From contig CALVBI010000002.1 in the NCBI GenBank assembly GCA_944325735.1, positions 248,001 through 312,000 on the forward strand: DNA of 64,000 bases, given 5' to 3'. The position numbers were made by a program, and so were the translations under genes. Below are positions 54,956 through 62,823 of the stretch, one piece after another; position 1 is the stretch's first letter; the number at the start of each line of letters is the position of its first letter. The notes below the pieces were generated by a model, which was not told the DNA's origin, ran no database searches, and worked only from the letters and a program-made list of their open reading frames with translations. Origin of the DNA: Candidatus Gastranaerophilales bacterium (GTDB lineage: Bacteria > Cyanobacteriota > Vampirovibrionia > Gastranaerophilales > Gastranaerophilaceae).

Positions 54956-55501
54956 CTAATTAAATTGGTTTTGCGCTTTTTGAATCCCATTTTCTAGGTA
55001 AAATTCAATAGCTTTATCGGCTTTGATTAAAATGTTTTTTAATTCGTCATGTTGTTCCTTCGGAAAATTTTGTAGAACATAATTTTCTGAAGGAATATTT
55101 GGTTGTGGGCCAATTCCTATTTTTAATCTGTCAAATTCTTTAGTACCTACATGTTTAATAATTGATTTTATGCCGTTATGACCGCCATCAGAACCGTTTG
55201 CTCTAAATCTTATTCTACCTAAATCAAGTGCAATGTCGTCATAGACAATCAAAATATCTTTTACATCAATTTTATAATAATCCATAACAGCTCTTACTGC
55301 TTCTCCTGACAAATTCATAAAAGTTGTGGGTTTGATAAGCAGATTATCTCCAATTTTTGCAATAAAGCATTTGAGCTTTTTTTCTTCTCTGAATGAAATA
55401 TTGTTATCTAATGCCCATTTATCAAGTACCATAAATCCTGCATTATGTCTTGTAAAACAGTATTTGTCGCCTATATTTCCTAGTCCTACAATTAATTTCA
55501 T
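54956..55501 (-). CDS. pth: Peptidyl-tRNA hydrolase
   Basis: Pth recycles peptidyl-tRNA released from stalled ribosomes. The 181-residue protein has LIVGLGNIGDKYCFTRHNAGF with the catalytic His, TFMNLSGEAV, IVYDDIALDLGRIR with the catalytic Asp, and GSDGGHNGIKSII. The length is normal. Its stop lies 4 bases from that of the convergent prepilin gene. Confidence 0.96.
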   Translation of the reverse strand: MKLIVGLGNIGDKYCFTRHNAGFMVLDKWALDNNISFREEKKLKCFIAKIGDNLLIKPTTFMNLSGEAVRAVMDYYKIDVKDILIVYDDIALDLGRIRFRANGSDGGHNGIKSIIKHVGTKEFDRLKIGIGPQPNIPSENYVLQNFPKEQHDELKNILIKADKAIEFYLENGIQKAQNQFN

Positions 55502-55629
55502 ATTTTATAATCCTTTATATTTATTATTTTAACGTAAATAAATATTACCGTTGAGATTTACCATCTTTACGCTTAACAAAAAGATAGAAAACATTTATTT
55601 TAAAAATGCTAAAAGAAGAGGATGTGACT

Positions 55630-56193
55630 ATGAAGAATAAACCTATAATTCAAGAAAAAAGTTCAGAAAAAGTTGCAAAATTTTTAGAAAAAAATTCTTT
55701 ACACAAAAAAGATTTTGCTGAAATGATTGGAGTGACACTGTCTTATGTTTACAATTTAATTGATGATGCAATTCCATTTTCAACTCGCGGTACTACTTTA
55801 GAGAGAATTGCAACAGTCATGGAAATTCAGCCTGAAGAGTTCGAAGAATATAAAATTCCTCAGGAACCTATTTTAATAGATGATTCTGTTGAGTTTTTCA
55901 AAGATGTAATGAAAGAAAAAGGCATGACAACTGTCAATTTTTTGAAAGCATTCCCGAGAAAAAAACGTTTAGATATTGTAGATATGCTTAGAGGTTCACT
56001 GCCTATTCCAATTGATTTTAAAGAGCTTACAATGATAGCTCAAGTGTTAGATTTAAGTAAAGATGATATTTACTCGATGTGGGAAAAACGTATGAAACAG
56101 GTCTTAGAATCAAATGGCATGAATATATATTCAAATGCCGCTCTCGTGAATTCCATGTTTGATTGTGCAAAGAAATATATTCATCTAAAATAG
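55630..56193 (+). CDS. Helix-turn-helix (XRE-like) protein with two HTH-type regions
   Basis: The ATG at 55630 has GAGG 8 bases upstream; an ATG at 55606 is in frame but less well placed. The 187-residue protein has an XRE/Cro-like HTH near residues 20-65 (LHKKDFAEMIGVTLSYVYNLI, TTLERIATVMEI) and a second, similar region near 95-150 (MTTVNFLKAFPRKKRLDIVDML, LTMIAQVLDLSKDDIYSMW). It is likely a cytoplasmic DNA-binding regulator. No adjacent operon gives a target. A terminator follows. Confidence 0.72.
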   Translation: MKNKPIIQEKSSEKVAKFLEKNSLHKKDFAEMIGVTLSYVYNLIDDAIPFSTRGTTLERIATVMEIQPEEFEEYKIPQEPILIDDSVEFFKDVMKEKGMTTVNFLKAFPRKKRLDIVDMLRGSLPIPIDFKELTMIAQVLDLSKDDIYSMWEKRMKQVLESNGMNIYSNAALVNSMFDCAKKYIHLK

Positions 56194-56197
56194 CTTG

Positions 56198-56234
56198 AAA
56201 ATTACGATCTTTTTAAGATCGTAATTTTTTTTTA
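56198..56234 (+). terminator. Intrinsic terminator of the HTH gene
   Basis: AAATTACGATC and GATCGTAATTT form an 11-bp stem followed by nine or more T. Confidence 0.9.
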
Positions 56235-56243
56235 ATAAAAGTG

Positions 56244-56272
56244 TTGACATTAAATTTTGTTCTTGCTAAGAT
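56244..56272 (+). promoter_or_regulatory. Promoter of tRNA-Lys
   Basis: TTGACA (56244-56249), 17-base spacer, TAAGAT (56267-56272), about 30 bases before the tRNA. Confidence 0.6.
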
Positions 56273-56308
56273 AATATCACTGACGAAATGAATAGCATTT
56301 ATAAATTT

Positions 56309-56381
56309 GCGCTTGTAGCTCAGCAGGTAGAGCACTCCCCTTTTAAGGGATAGGTCGCGCGTTCGAATCGCGCCAAGCGCA
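56309..56381 (+). tRNA. tRNA-Lys (TTT)
   Basis: Acceptor GCGCTTG/CAAGCGC with discriminator A, D arm AGCTCAGCAGGTAGAGC, anticodon loop CTTTTAA (anticodon TTT), T arm GCGCGTTCGAATCGCGC. CCA is not encoded. The 148 bases to glyS contain no other clear feature. Confidence 0.96.
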
Positions 56382-56529
56382 ATTTTTTATTGCTTATTTT
56401 TTATTTAACTTTCTCAAAATTACTTATATTTTTTTGTTTACATCAATAAAAAAGTTTTCTGTTAGCTTTACTTTCTGTTTTGATAAACTATAATTGTATT
56501 AAGATTATATATAATTTAAAGGAAACATT

Positions 56530-58575
56530 ATGAGTAAATATTTATTAGAAGTTGGATGTGAAGAATTACCTTATAAATTTATCCCGTCAGCAATTCAACA
56601 ATTAAAAACAGGTTTTGAAAACTTTTTGAATTCAAATAAAGTTGAATTTGAAGATGTTAAAGTATATGCAACACCAAGAAGATTAGCTGTAATAGTTTCA
56701 GGTCTTGAAAAAGAAAGTAAAGATGAAATTAAAGTTGTAAAAGGACCTATTAAAAAAGTTGCATACGATGAAAATGGAAATTTGACAAAAGCCGGGGAAG
56801 GTTTTTGCAGAAAAAACGGTATTAATCCTGAAGATTTATACATTGAAGATGATTATATCCATGCAAAAATTACAATCAAAGGAAAATCTATTGTTGAGTT
56901 GTTAAAAGAAAATGTTCCATCAATAGTGTTGAAATTGCAAGGCTCTCATTTTATGAGGTGGGCAGCTAATGATGAAAAATTTTCTCGTCCGATAAGATGG
57001 ATTGTATCTATTTTGGATAGAGAAGAAGTTAAAATTAAAATTATTGATAAAGAAAGCTCTAATGTGACACGTGGTCATAGATTTGCTCAACAAAATGTTT
57101 ATATTAATAACCCTGATGATTACGTAGAAATTATGCGTAACTGTTGCGTAATTGTAGATCAGGAAGAAAGAAAACAAAGAATTATTGACAGAGCTAAAGA
57201 AGAAGCTGCAAAATTAGGTGCAACTCCTTATTACACAGACGATTTATTGGAAGAAGTAACATTTATTACTGAATATCCGGTGCCTGCTGTATGTGAGTTT
57301 AATCCTGATTATTTAAGATTACCGGAAGAACTTGTTGTTACTGTAATGGCTGTTCACCAAAGATATTTCGCTTTGTATAAAGATGGCAAATTAATTAATA
57401 AATTTATCACTATGACAAATTATCTCGGTGATGAGTTTGAAAATATCAAGGCAGGTAATGTAAGAGTTATTAAAGCTCGTTTAGATGATGCTGTATTTTT
57501 CTTCAATGAAGATACTAAAAAGCCTTTAGCTGATTATGTTGAGGACTTGAAAGGTATTACATTCCAAAAAGGTATGGGCTCAATGTATGATAAAGCTCAA
57601 AGACTTGTTAAGTTGTCAAAATTAATGGTTGGGAATAATCCTACTGTTGAAAGAACTGCACTTCTTGCAAAAGCTGACTTGACAACAAATTTAGTGTTTG
57701 AATTTACTGAATTGCAAGGATTTATCGGTGCTGATTATGCAAGAGTATCAGGAGAACCTGACTGTGTTTGTGAAGGTATTAAAGAACATTATTTCCCTCT
57801 TAATGCCGATGGCGAAATTGCTGTTACAACTGAGGGACAAATTGTTGGTATTGCCGATAAAATAGATACAATTTGTGCAGTATTTGCAGAAGGTAAAAAG
57901 CCTACCGGATCTTCAGACCCTCTAGGTGTTCGCCGTGCAGCTTTAGGTGTTATCAGAACTATTTTAACTAACGATTTAAAAATTGATTTGACTAAATTGA
58001 TTACAGAAACTTTATTATTACTTCCTGTATCTACAGAAGGTGAAAATATTGCTGATAAATTTAAAAAAGCTGCAGGATCTTGTATTAGCAGAGTATCAGG
58101 TAAAGTTACAGATGAAATTTATGAATTCTTTATTCAAAGATTAATAATTTTCTTGTCTGAAAAATATTCTAAAAATGTATTAGAGGCTTGTGCTGCTAAT
58201 AAAAATCCGCTTGTTGATTTAACTGATTATATCAAACGTGTAGAAGCTGTTTCAAAATTGAATTCAGAAGCAGTATTAGAAAGTGCTAACAGAGTATTGA
58301 GAATTTTAAAAGAAGATTCTAAAAAATCTGTTAATAAGAATTTATTTAAAGAACCTGCTGAGAGCATGTTATTAAATCAGATTGAAACAGTAAGTGAAGA
58401 TTTAGATTATGACGCTTATTTGAAGCAGTTAGAAGAAATTAATCCATCTGTTGAAAAATTCTTTAACGATGTTCTTGTAATGGATAAAGATGAAAATGTT
58501 AAGGAAAACAGATTAGCTCTTCTTACTATGTTGAAAGGCAAATATAATCACTTAGCTGATTTCAGTAAATTATAA
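56530..58575 (+). CDS. glyS: Glycyl-tRNA synthetase beta subunit
   Basis: The 681-residue protein matches the bacterial tetrameric GlyRS beta chain: LLEVGCEELPYKFIPSAI at the start, VYATPRRLAVIV, MRWAANDEKFSRPIRW, FITEYPVPAVCEF, AVHQRYFALY, and GSSDPLGVRRAALGVIR, followed by a C-terminal anticodon-binding region. The alpha subunit glyQ is not adjacent or in the window. AAAGGAAA precedes the ATG. Confidence 0.95.
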   Translation: MSKYLLEVGCEELPYKFIPSAIQQLKTGFENFLNSNKVEFEDVKVYATPRRLAVIVSGLEKESKDEIKVVKGPIKKVAYDENGNLTKAGEGFCRKNGINPEDLYIEDDYIHAKITIKGKSIVELLKENVPSIVLKLQGSHFMRWAANDEKFSRPIRWIVSILDREEVKIKIIDKESSNVTRGHRFAQQNVYINNPDDYVEIMRNCCVIVDQEERKQRIIDRAKEEAAKLGATPYYTDDLLEEVTFITEYPVPAVCEFNPDYLRLPEELVVTVMAVHQRYFALYKDGKLINKFITMTNYLGDEFENIKAGNVRVIKARLDDAVFFFNEDTKKPLADYVEDLKGITFQKGMGSMYDKAQRLVKLSKLMVGNNPTVERTALLAKADLTTNLVFEFTELQGFIGADYARVSGEPDCVCEGIKEHYFPLNADGEIAVTTEGQIVGIADKIDTICAVFAEGKKPTGSSDPLGVRRAALGVIRTILTNDLKIDLTKLITETLLLLPVSTEGENIADKFKKAAGSCISRVSGKVTDEIYEFFIQRLIIFLSEKYSKNVLEACAANKNPLVDLTDYIKRVEAVSKLNSEAVLESANRVLRILKEDSKKSVNKNLFKEPAESMLLNQIETVSEDLDYDAYLKQLEEINPSVEKFFNDVLVMDKDENVKENRLALLTMLKGKYNHLADFSKL

Positions 58576-58685
58576 AGAATTGTAAACAATCTTTGTAAAA
58601 AAGTAAATTATTTTTTTCAGGATACTTTACAATAGTACGAAGTAGGTAAGATAAAAATTAACAATAAATGGTAGGAGTCAACTTC

Positions 58686-58997
58686 ATGTTAAACCGATTA
58701 AAAAATTTAAAAGTCGTAAAATCTTTAGGAAAACATATTAGCCCTAAATTACGCTGGCTAAATTTTATGAATCACAATATTGACAAATCATCTCCTGAAT
58801 ATATTAGAATGATTAGCGGAGTTGACGAATTAAAATCAAGTTCTGACGAACGTAAGCTGGAAGCAATGGTCAGAGAACAACTCAAAGAAGAATTCCCGAA
58901 TATTGAGAATATGAAATCTTATGAGCTTCTTGTAGATGCCGTAATTTATAACTACAAGAAAAAACAGCTTCAAGCTATGGATGAGCTCGAAAAATAA
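58686..58997 (+). CDS. Small basic helical protein of unknown function
   Basis: The ATG at 58686 follows AGGAG with 8-base spacing; an ATG at 58668 is in frame but overlaps that site. The 103-residue protein is basic at the start (LNRLKNLKVVKSLGKHI) and acidic-helical later (ERKLEAMVREQLKEEF), with no signal peptide, membrane helix or known domain. A terminator follows at 59027, so it is probably a single-gene transcript. Confidence 0.68.
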   Translation: MLNRLKNLKVVKSLGKHISPKLRWLNFMNHNIDKSSPEYIRMISGVDELKSSSDERKLEAMVREQLKEEFPNIENMKSYELLVDAVIYNYKKKQLQAMDELEK

Positions 58998-59026
58998 TAA
59001 TAAATACTCATCAAAATTAATAAAAG

Positions 59027-59057
59027 ATAATATCCCTCAGGGGATGTTATTTTTTTT
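59027..59057 (+). terminator. Intrinsic terminator
   Basis: ATAATATCCC-tcag-GGGATGTTAT (one G-U) followed by eight T. Confidence 0.88.
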
Positions 59058-59096
59058 ATAGAAATTTATTATGGTGTTAAATATGGAGATGAGTAT

Positions 59097-59336
59097 ATGA
59101 AAACTACAATTATTGGTGTTATTTTAAAAAATCGATTAGAAGATGCTATTGAATTTCAAAAGATTATTACAACTTATGGTTGTGATATAAAAACAAGAGT
59201 TGGATTGCATCCAGTACAAAAAGATACTTGTGTGAATTCAGGTATTGTCTTATTAGAAGTTTTAGAAAATGCAGAAAAATTAAGTAAAGAATTAAGAGAA
59301 AAATGGGATATTAAGACAATGGAATTCGAATTATAA
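59097..59336 (+). CDS. Small ACT-like protein of the TM1266 type
   Basis: The 79-residue protein has the pattern of the TM1266-like ACT fold: a first strand IIGVILKNR, a helix with EDAIEFQKIITTYG, a strand around IKTRVGLHP, IVLLEVLENA and a C-terminal strand. That family is annotated as a putative regulator of iron-only hydrogenase systems. No hydrogenase genes are present in the window, so the link is by fold only. The ATG follows GGAGATGA. Confidence 0.6.
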   Translation: MKTTIIGVILKNRLEDAIEFQKIITTYGCDIKTRVGLHPVQKDTCVNSGIVLLEVLENAEKLSKELREKWDIKTMEFEL

Positions 59337-59411
59337 CTTTTGTAAACCTTTTATTTTTAATATAGCAAAAATTTTTTTTAGGGTGTTTAATGCTAAAGGG
59401 AATTAGATTAG

Positions 59412-60956
59412 ATGATAACGCCCATAAATACTCCACAATCGAATTTAATAGCTCAGGCGCTTTTAAGAAAATCGCCAAACGGTAAAACAGAAGCTAATAA
59501 TCCTAATAGGTCCAGTATTTTTTATATAAACGATTTCCATGGCAAGTCAATAAATATGGAAAGAACTATTACGGCTTCAAATGCATTTGATGCATTTATT
59601 CCTTCTGTACCTACCGATAAATTGAAGCTGTCATCAGGGGATATTCAGTTAGGAGAGCCTGTGAAAGCAAATCAGGTTATGGTAGAAGCTCAAAATATTA
59701 TGGGTATTATGGCGTCAGCTATGGGTAACCATGAATATGATATGCCAAAGCATATTGCAGAATTAATTCCTCAAATGGGTTATAAAATGTTAGCGTGTAA
59801 TATAAATATTAAGCCAGATAATCCATTGTATAAAAAGGTTGAAAAATCTTATATTCAAGAAGTTAACGGAAATAAATACGGTATAATTGGAGTTTCTCCG
59901 GTTGATTTATTTTCAAGATTAAAATATGGAAAATTGTTTGAAGATTTAAAAATTGATGGTATTGAAAGTACTATAAAAGATGTTCAAACAGAGGTTAATA
60001 AGTTAAAGGAACAAGGTGTAAATAGAATTATTCTATTATCTCATGTTGGTTTTGGGTATGATCAAAAAATTGCGAAAGAAACAGAAGGTATTGATATTAT
60101 ATTAGGAGGGCATTCTCATAATTTTATAACTGATGTAAAACCAGGTGTTAATTTATTCAATTCTAAATCAGGTGAACCTGTAGTTATTACCCAAGCCGGT
60201 CGTGATGGAAATTATTTTGGCATTTTGAATGTAGAGTGGAATAATAAAGGTGTAATGACAAAAATTCAAAATAATGTTACAAGTACAAGAGGTTTTAAAC
60301 GCAGTCCAGTTGTAAGATATGCGTTTGAAAAAATTCTTGGAAAACCAAAAGTTGTAGGAGTGATAAATTCAGCTCCTCCTCCTCTTAAAAATGCTTCAAT
60401 AGAGCCAAGCGGGCATGCAAACTTCTTGTGCGATTGTATGAGAGAAGAATTAGGAACAGATATTTCTTTATTTGGTTCTGCAACAATTAGAGGATTTTTT
60501 GAACCTGGGAAATTAGATACAAGATGGCTTGAGGATATTTCTCCATTCAAAAATAAAATGGTAGTTGCAAATTATTCAGAAAAAGAAATAGTTGATATGC
60601 TAAGAGTGTCTTCTAAGTCATTAGTGAATACAAATAACAAACCAGGAATTGTACATGTTTCAGGTCTGAAATATACAATTTCTAAAAATGGAGAATTAAA
60701 ATCAGCATTTTTTGTTGATAAAAATGGAAATGAAACACCTATAAATATTAATAATCCAAGAGTTGATAAGATGTATAAAACAGCATTAACAGATTATTAT
60801 GCACAAGGTCATGATGGGTTTACGATGTTAAATAAATATAACCAGGCTGAAAAAGTTTATGATTTTGATGTTTGTAAATGTGTTGAAGATTATATGCAAA
60901 AACATACTGAGCCTATTGATATAAAAGATGATGGCAGAATAAAAATAGTTGATTAG
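59412..60956 (+). CDS. UshA-like bifunctional metallophosphatase/5'-nucleotidase
   Basis: The 514-residue protein has the N-terminal calcineurin-like domain with FYINDFHGK, MGNHEYD, ILLSHVGFG and GGHSHNF, and a C-terminal 5'-nucleotidase domain (about residues 305-510) with a substrate region GSATIRGFF and the Asp/Phe stacking region YAQGHDGFTML. Family members are usually exported, but no signal peptide is visible; instead there is a polar Asn/Pro/Ser-rich tail of about 35 residues (starting MITPINTPQSN), similar in style to other N termini in this window. The cellular location is therefore uncertain. Confidence 0.85.
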   Translation: MITPINTPQSNLIAQALLRKSPNGKTEANNPNRSSIFYINDFHGKSINMERTITASNAFDAFIPSVPTDKLKLSSGDIQLGEPVKANQVMVEAQNIMGIMASAMGNHEYDMPKHIAELIPQMGYKMLACNINIKPDNPLYKKVEKSYIQEVNGNKYGIIGVSPVDLFSRLKYGKLFEDLKIDGIESTIKDVQTEVNKLKEQGVNRIILLSHVGFGYDQKIAKETEGIDIILGGHSHNFITDVKPGVNLFNSKSGEPVVITQAGRDGNYFGILNVEWNNKGVMTKIQNNVTSTRGFKRSPVVRYAFEKILGKPKVVGVINSAPPPLKNASIEPSGHANFLCDCMREELGTDISLFGSATIRGFFEPGKLDTRWLEDISPFKNKMVVANYSEKEIVDMLRVSSKSLVNTNNKPGIVHVSGLKYTISKNGELKSAFFVDKNGNETPININNPRVDKMYKTALTDYYAQGHDGFTMLNKYNQAEKVYDFDVCKCVEDYMQKHTEPIDIKDDGRIKIVD

Positions 60957-61014
60957 TTGTATCCTTTATTAATATCTGTTATAATAATTATATAGATTTA
61001 GAAAGGAGCAGAAA

Positions 61015-61958
61015 ATGAAGAGATTTGAAGCAGAACAGGCACAAAAATCTAACAAATTAAAAGATAATTGTGACGTAGTTCTCGGGGGGGGGGCAATTTA
61101 AGGCTTGCTCCACAAGGCTTTCGAAGGTATAGTCATTCTGAAGGTGAATATCTGAAAGAATCCAGCCAATTATTAAAAGGAAAAGCTGGATTGCTTCGAC
61201 AAAAGTCTCGCAATGACAAATATGGCTTTACTTTAGCAGAAGTATTAATAACATTAGGTATAATTGGTGTTGTTGCTGCGATGACATTGCCAACATTAAT
61301 AGCTCGTTATAATGAAAAAGTATGGACAACATCTTATTTACGTGTGTATTCCATTTTGGATAATGCTTATAGACGTGTTCAAGAGGAATATGGTACGTTT
61401 GATAATTGGACAACATTTACAATGGTTGGAGATAATAGAAGAAGTACTGTTAAAGCTAAAGATTTATACGAATATATGATAAAGCCATATGTTGAAGTCA
61501 ACAAGGCTTATCTCCCTAAAGATGATAATTGGAATAGGACTGGAAAACATAATTGTTGGCCTGAAACATCATATTATTTTGATAAAACTCCATATAGCTC
61601 AAATTCTAATGGAGAGTATCGAGCACAGCCTGCAATAAGTTTAAAGTCTGGTGAATGTGTAGTTTTGGGCTATGGAAATGGAGATTTTTCTGTTGACTTG
61701 AATTCTAAAAGAGGTCCAAATACTTTAGGTAAAGATCAGTTTATATTTTCCTTTGATATTAAACAAAAAGAACGTATAAAACCTGGAAATTATGAAATTT
61801 GGTGGACTGATAATGCAAATTACTGTGATCAAAATGATGCCCATGGCTGGATGGCTGGTGTATCTTGCGGATTTTGGATAGTGAGATATCACAATATGGA
61901 CTATTTACACCTGCCTTTTGAAGAAGTAAAAAAAAGATGGCGTGGTGGTGTTTGGTAA
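61015..61958 (+). CDS. Prepilin-like gene, frame broken by G10 tract (locus 5)
   Basis: ATG at 61015 follows AAAGGAGC, reads MKRFEAEQAQKS... into a G10 tract and at length 10 stops at TAA two codons later. With 11 G it continues GGGGNLRLAPQGF, runs through a translated palindromic repeat pair, and joins DKYG before FTLAEVLITLGIIGVVAA, making 314 residues with a 71-residue leader. A TTG at 61191 is an alternative start with a weak AAAGG. The mature part has DLNSKRGPNTLGKDQF and Trp/Tyr-rich ends. A terminator follows. Confidence 0.85.
61084..61093 (+). repeat. G10 homopolymer, locus 5
   Basis: Ten consecutive G flanked by C and CAATT, starting exactly at codon 24 of the upstream ATG frame. 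Confidence 0.92.
61132..61217 (+). repeat. Pair of inverted palindromic repeats inside a coding leader
   Basis: The left copy (61132-61166) begins GTCATTCTGA and ends GAATCCAGC. The right copy, read on the minus strand (61217-61185), begins GTCATTGCGAG and ends GCAATCCAGC. Both match the style of dispersed GTCATT...AATCCAG repeats seen in many bacterial genomes. Here both are inside the prepilin leader frame. Confidence 0.65.
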
Positions 61959-61961
61959 CAA

Positions 61962-61993
61962 AAAAACACCCTTTTCAAAAGGGTGTTTTTTTT
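61962..61993 (+). terminator. Intrinsic terminator
   Basis: ACACCCTTTT and AAAAGGGTGT form a stem with a tight loop and are followed by T8; it may also serve the convergent rpmA. Confidence 0.88.
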
Positions 61994-62013
61994 CTTTTCT
62001 ATTTAATTTTTAG

Positions 62014-62268
62014 TTACACAGCGTAAACACTAACTTGTTTTCTGTCACGTCTGTGAGCTTCAAATTTAACTTGACCGTCAATTAAAGCATATAAAGTATC
62101 ATCTGATCCGATACCTACGTTGTTACCAGGATGTACTTTTGTTCCTCTTTGACGAACAAGAATGTTACCAGCTTTAACGATTTCTCCGCCGAATTTTTTA
62201 ACGCCTAAACGCTTCGCTTCGGAGTCACGACCGTTACGGGTAGATCCCATACCTTTCTTATGTGCCAT
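62014..62268 (-). CDS. rpmA: Ribosomal protein L27
   Basis: The 84-residue protein has the L27 start [20 protein letters not shown] and the core [19 protein letters not shown] and [20 protein letters not shown]. There is no N-terminal cleavable extension of the Firmicutes type. AAGGAG precedes the ATG. It follows rplU by 204 bases, a space that holds a leader-like element related to the one before rplU. Confidence 0.97.
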   Translation of the reverse strand: MAHKKGMGSTRNGRDSEAKRLGVKKFGGEIVKAGNILVRQRGTKVHPGNNVGIGSDDTLYALIDGQVKFEAHRRDRKQVSVYAV

Positions 62269-62459
62269 TTTTATATTCTCCTTGTACTACGTACGTAGCT
62301 ATAACTTACAATTATTTTAAGTATCGCCTGCCATACGATTTTTGTGCTACTTTTTCCGATTTATTTTTTTTATCGGCTTTTGTTTTGTCAATGTACTCGA
62401 GGTATTATTTTAAAATTTTTATATTATATTTTAAATTTTTCCTCTCGCATCTGTTTTGT
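62269..62459 (-). promoter_or_regulatory. Leader-like element before rpmA
   Basis: Read on the minus strand, this spacer starts with CAAAACAGATGCGAGG, continues to ACCTCGAGTACATT followed by ACAAAACAAAAGC, and ends at the rpmA ribosome binding site. CGAGG can pair with CCTCG. The same blocks in the same order occur before rplU. It contains no ORF. Confidence 0.5.
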
Positions 62460-62472
62460 TTATCATTTTTGA

Positions 62473-62823
62473 TTATGCTTCTTCAGTTGTTTCTGCTGAT
62501 TTTTTCTGAGCTGATGTTCTGATTTTAGAAATCATTACTCTTGTGAAGCCTTGTCTGTGTCCTTGTTTTTTTCTGTAACCTTTTTTAGGTCTTTGTTTGT
62601 AAACAATAACTTTCTTTTCTTTGTCATGTTTAACGATTGTACCTTCAGCAGAAGCACCTGCAACGTAAGGTTGTCCTACTTTAGATTTTTTACCGTTAAC
62701 GATCATTACGACTTTATCAAAAACTACTTTTGAATCTTTTTCGCCGTCTAATAATTCAACATCAAGATATCTTCCTTCTTCTACTTGATATTGTTTTCCG
62801 CCTGTTTCTACGATTGCGAACAT
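62473..62823 (-). CDS. rplU: Ribosomal protein L21
   Basis: The 116-residue protein has the L21 start MFAIVETGGKQYQVEEGRYL, then GQPYVAGASAEGTIV, and YKQRPKKGYRKKQGHRQGFT near the rRNA-binding C-terminal part, with a short acidic tail. AAAGGAAA precedes the ATG. A strong promoter lies at 63068-63096, about 240 bases upstream, leaving a long untranslated leader. Confidence 0.97.
   Translation of the reverse strand: MFAIVETGGKQYQVEEGRYLDVELLDGEKDSKVVFDKVVMIVNGKKSKVGQPYVAGASAEGTIVKHDKEKKVIVYKQRPKKGYRKKQGHRQGFTRVMISKIRTSAQKKSAETTEEA

Noticed and set aside
61085-61217. Repeats near locus 5 considered as the end of an insertion sequence
   Set aside because: No transposase fragment or target-site duplication is visible; the pattern fits small palindromic repeats better.
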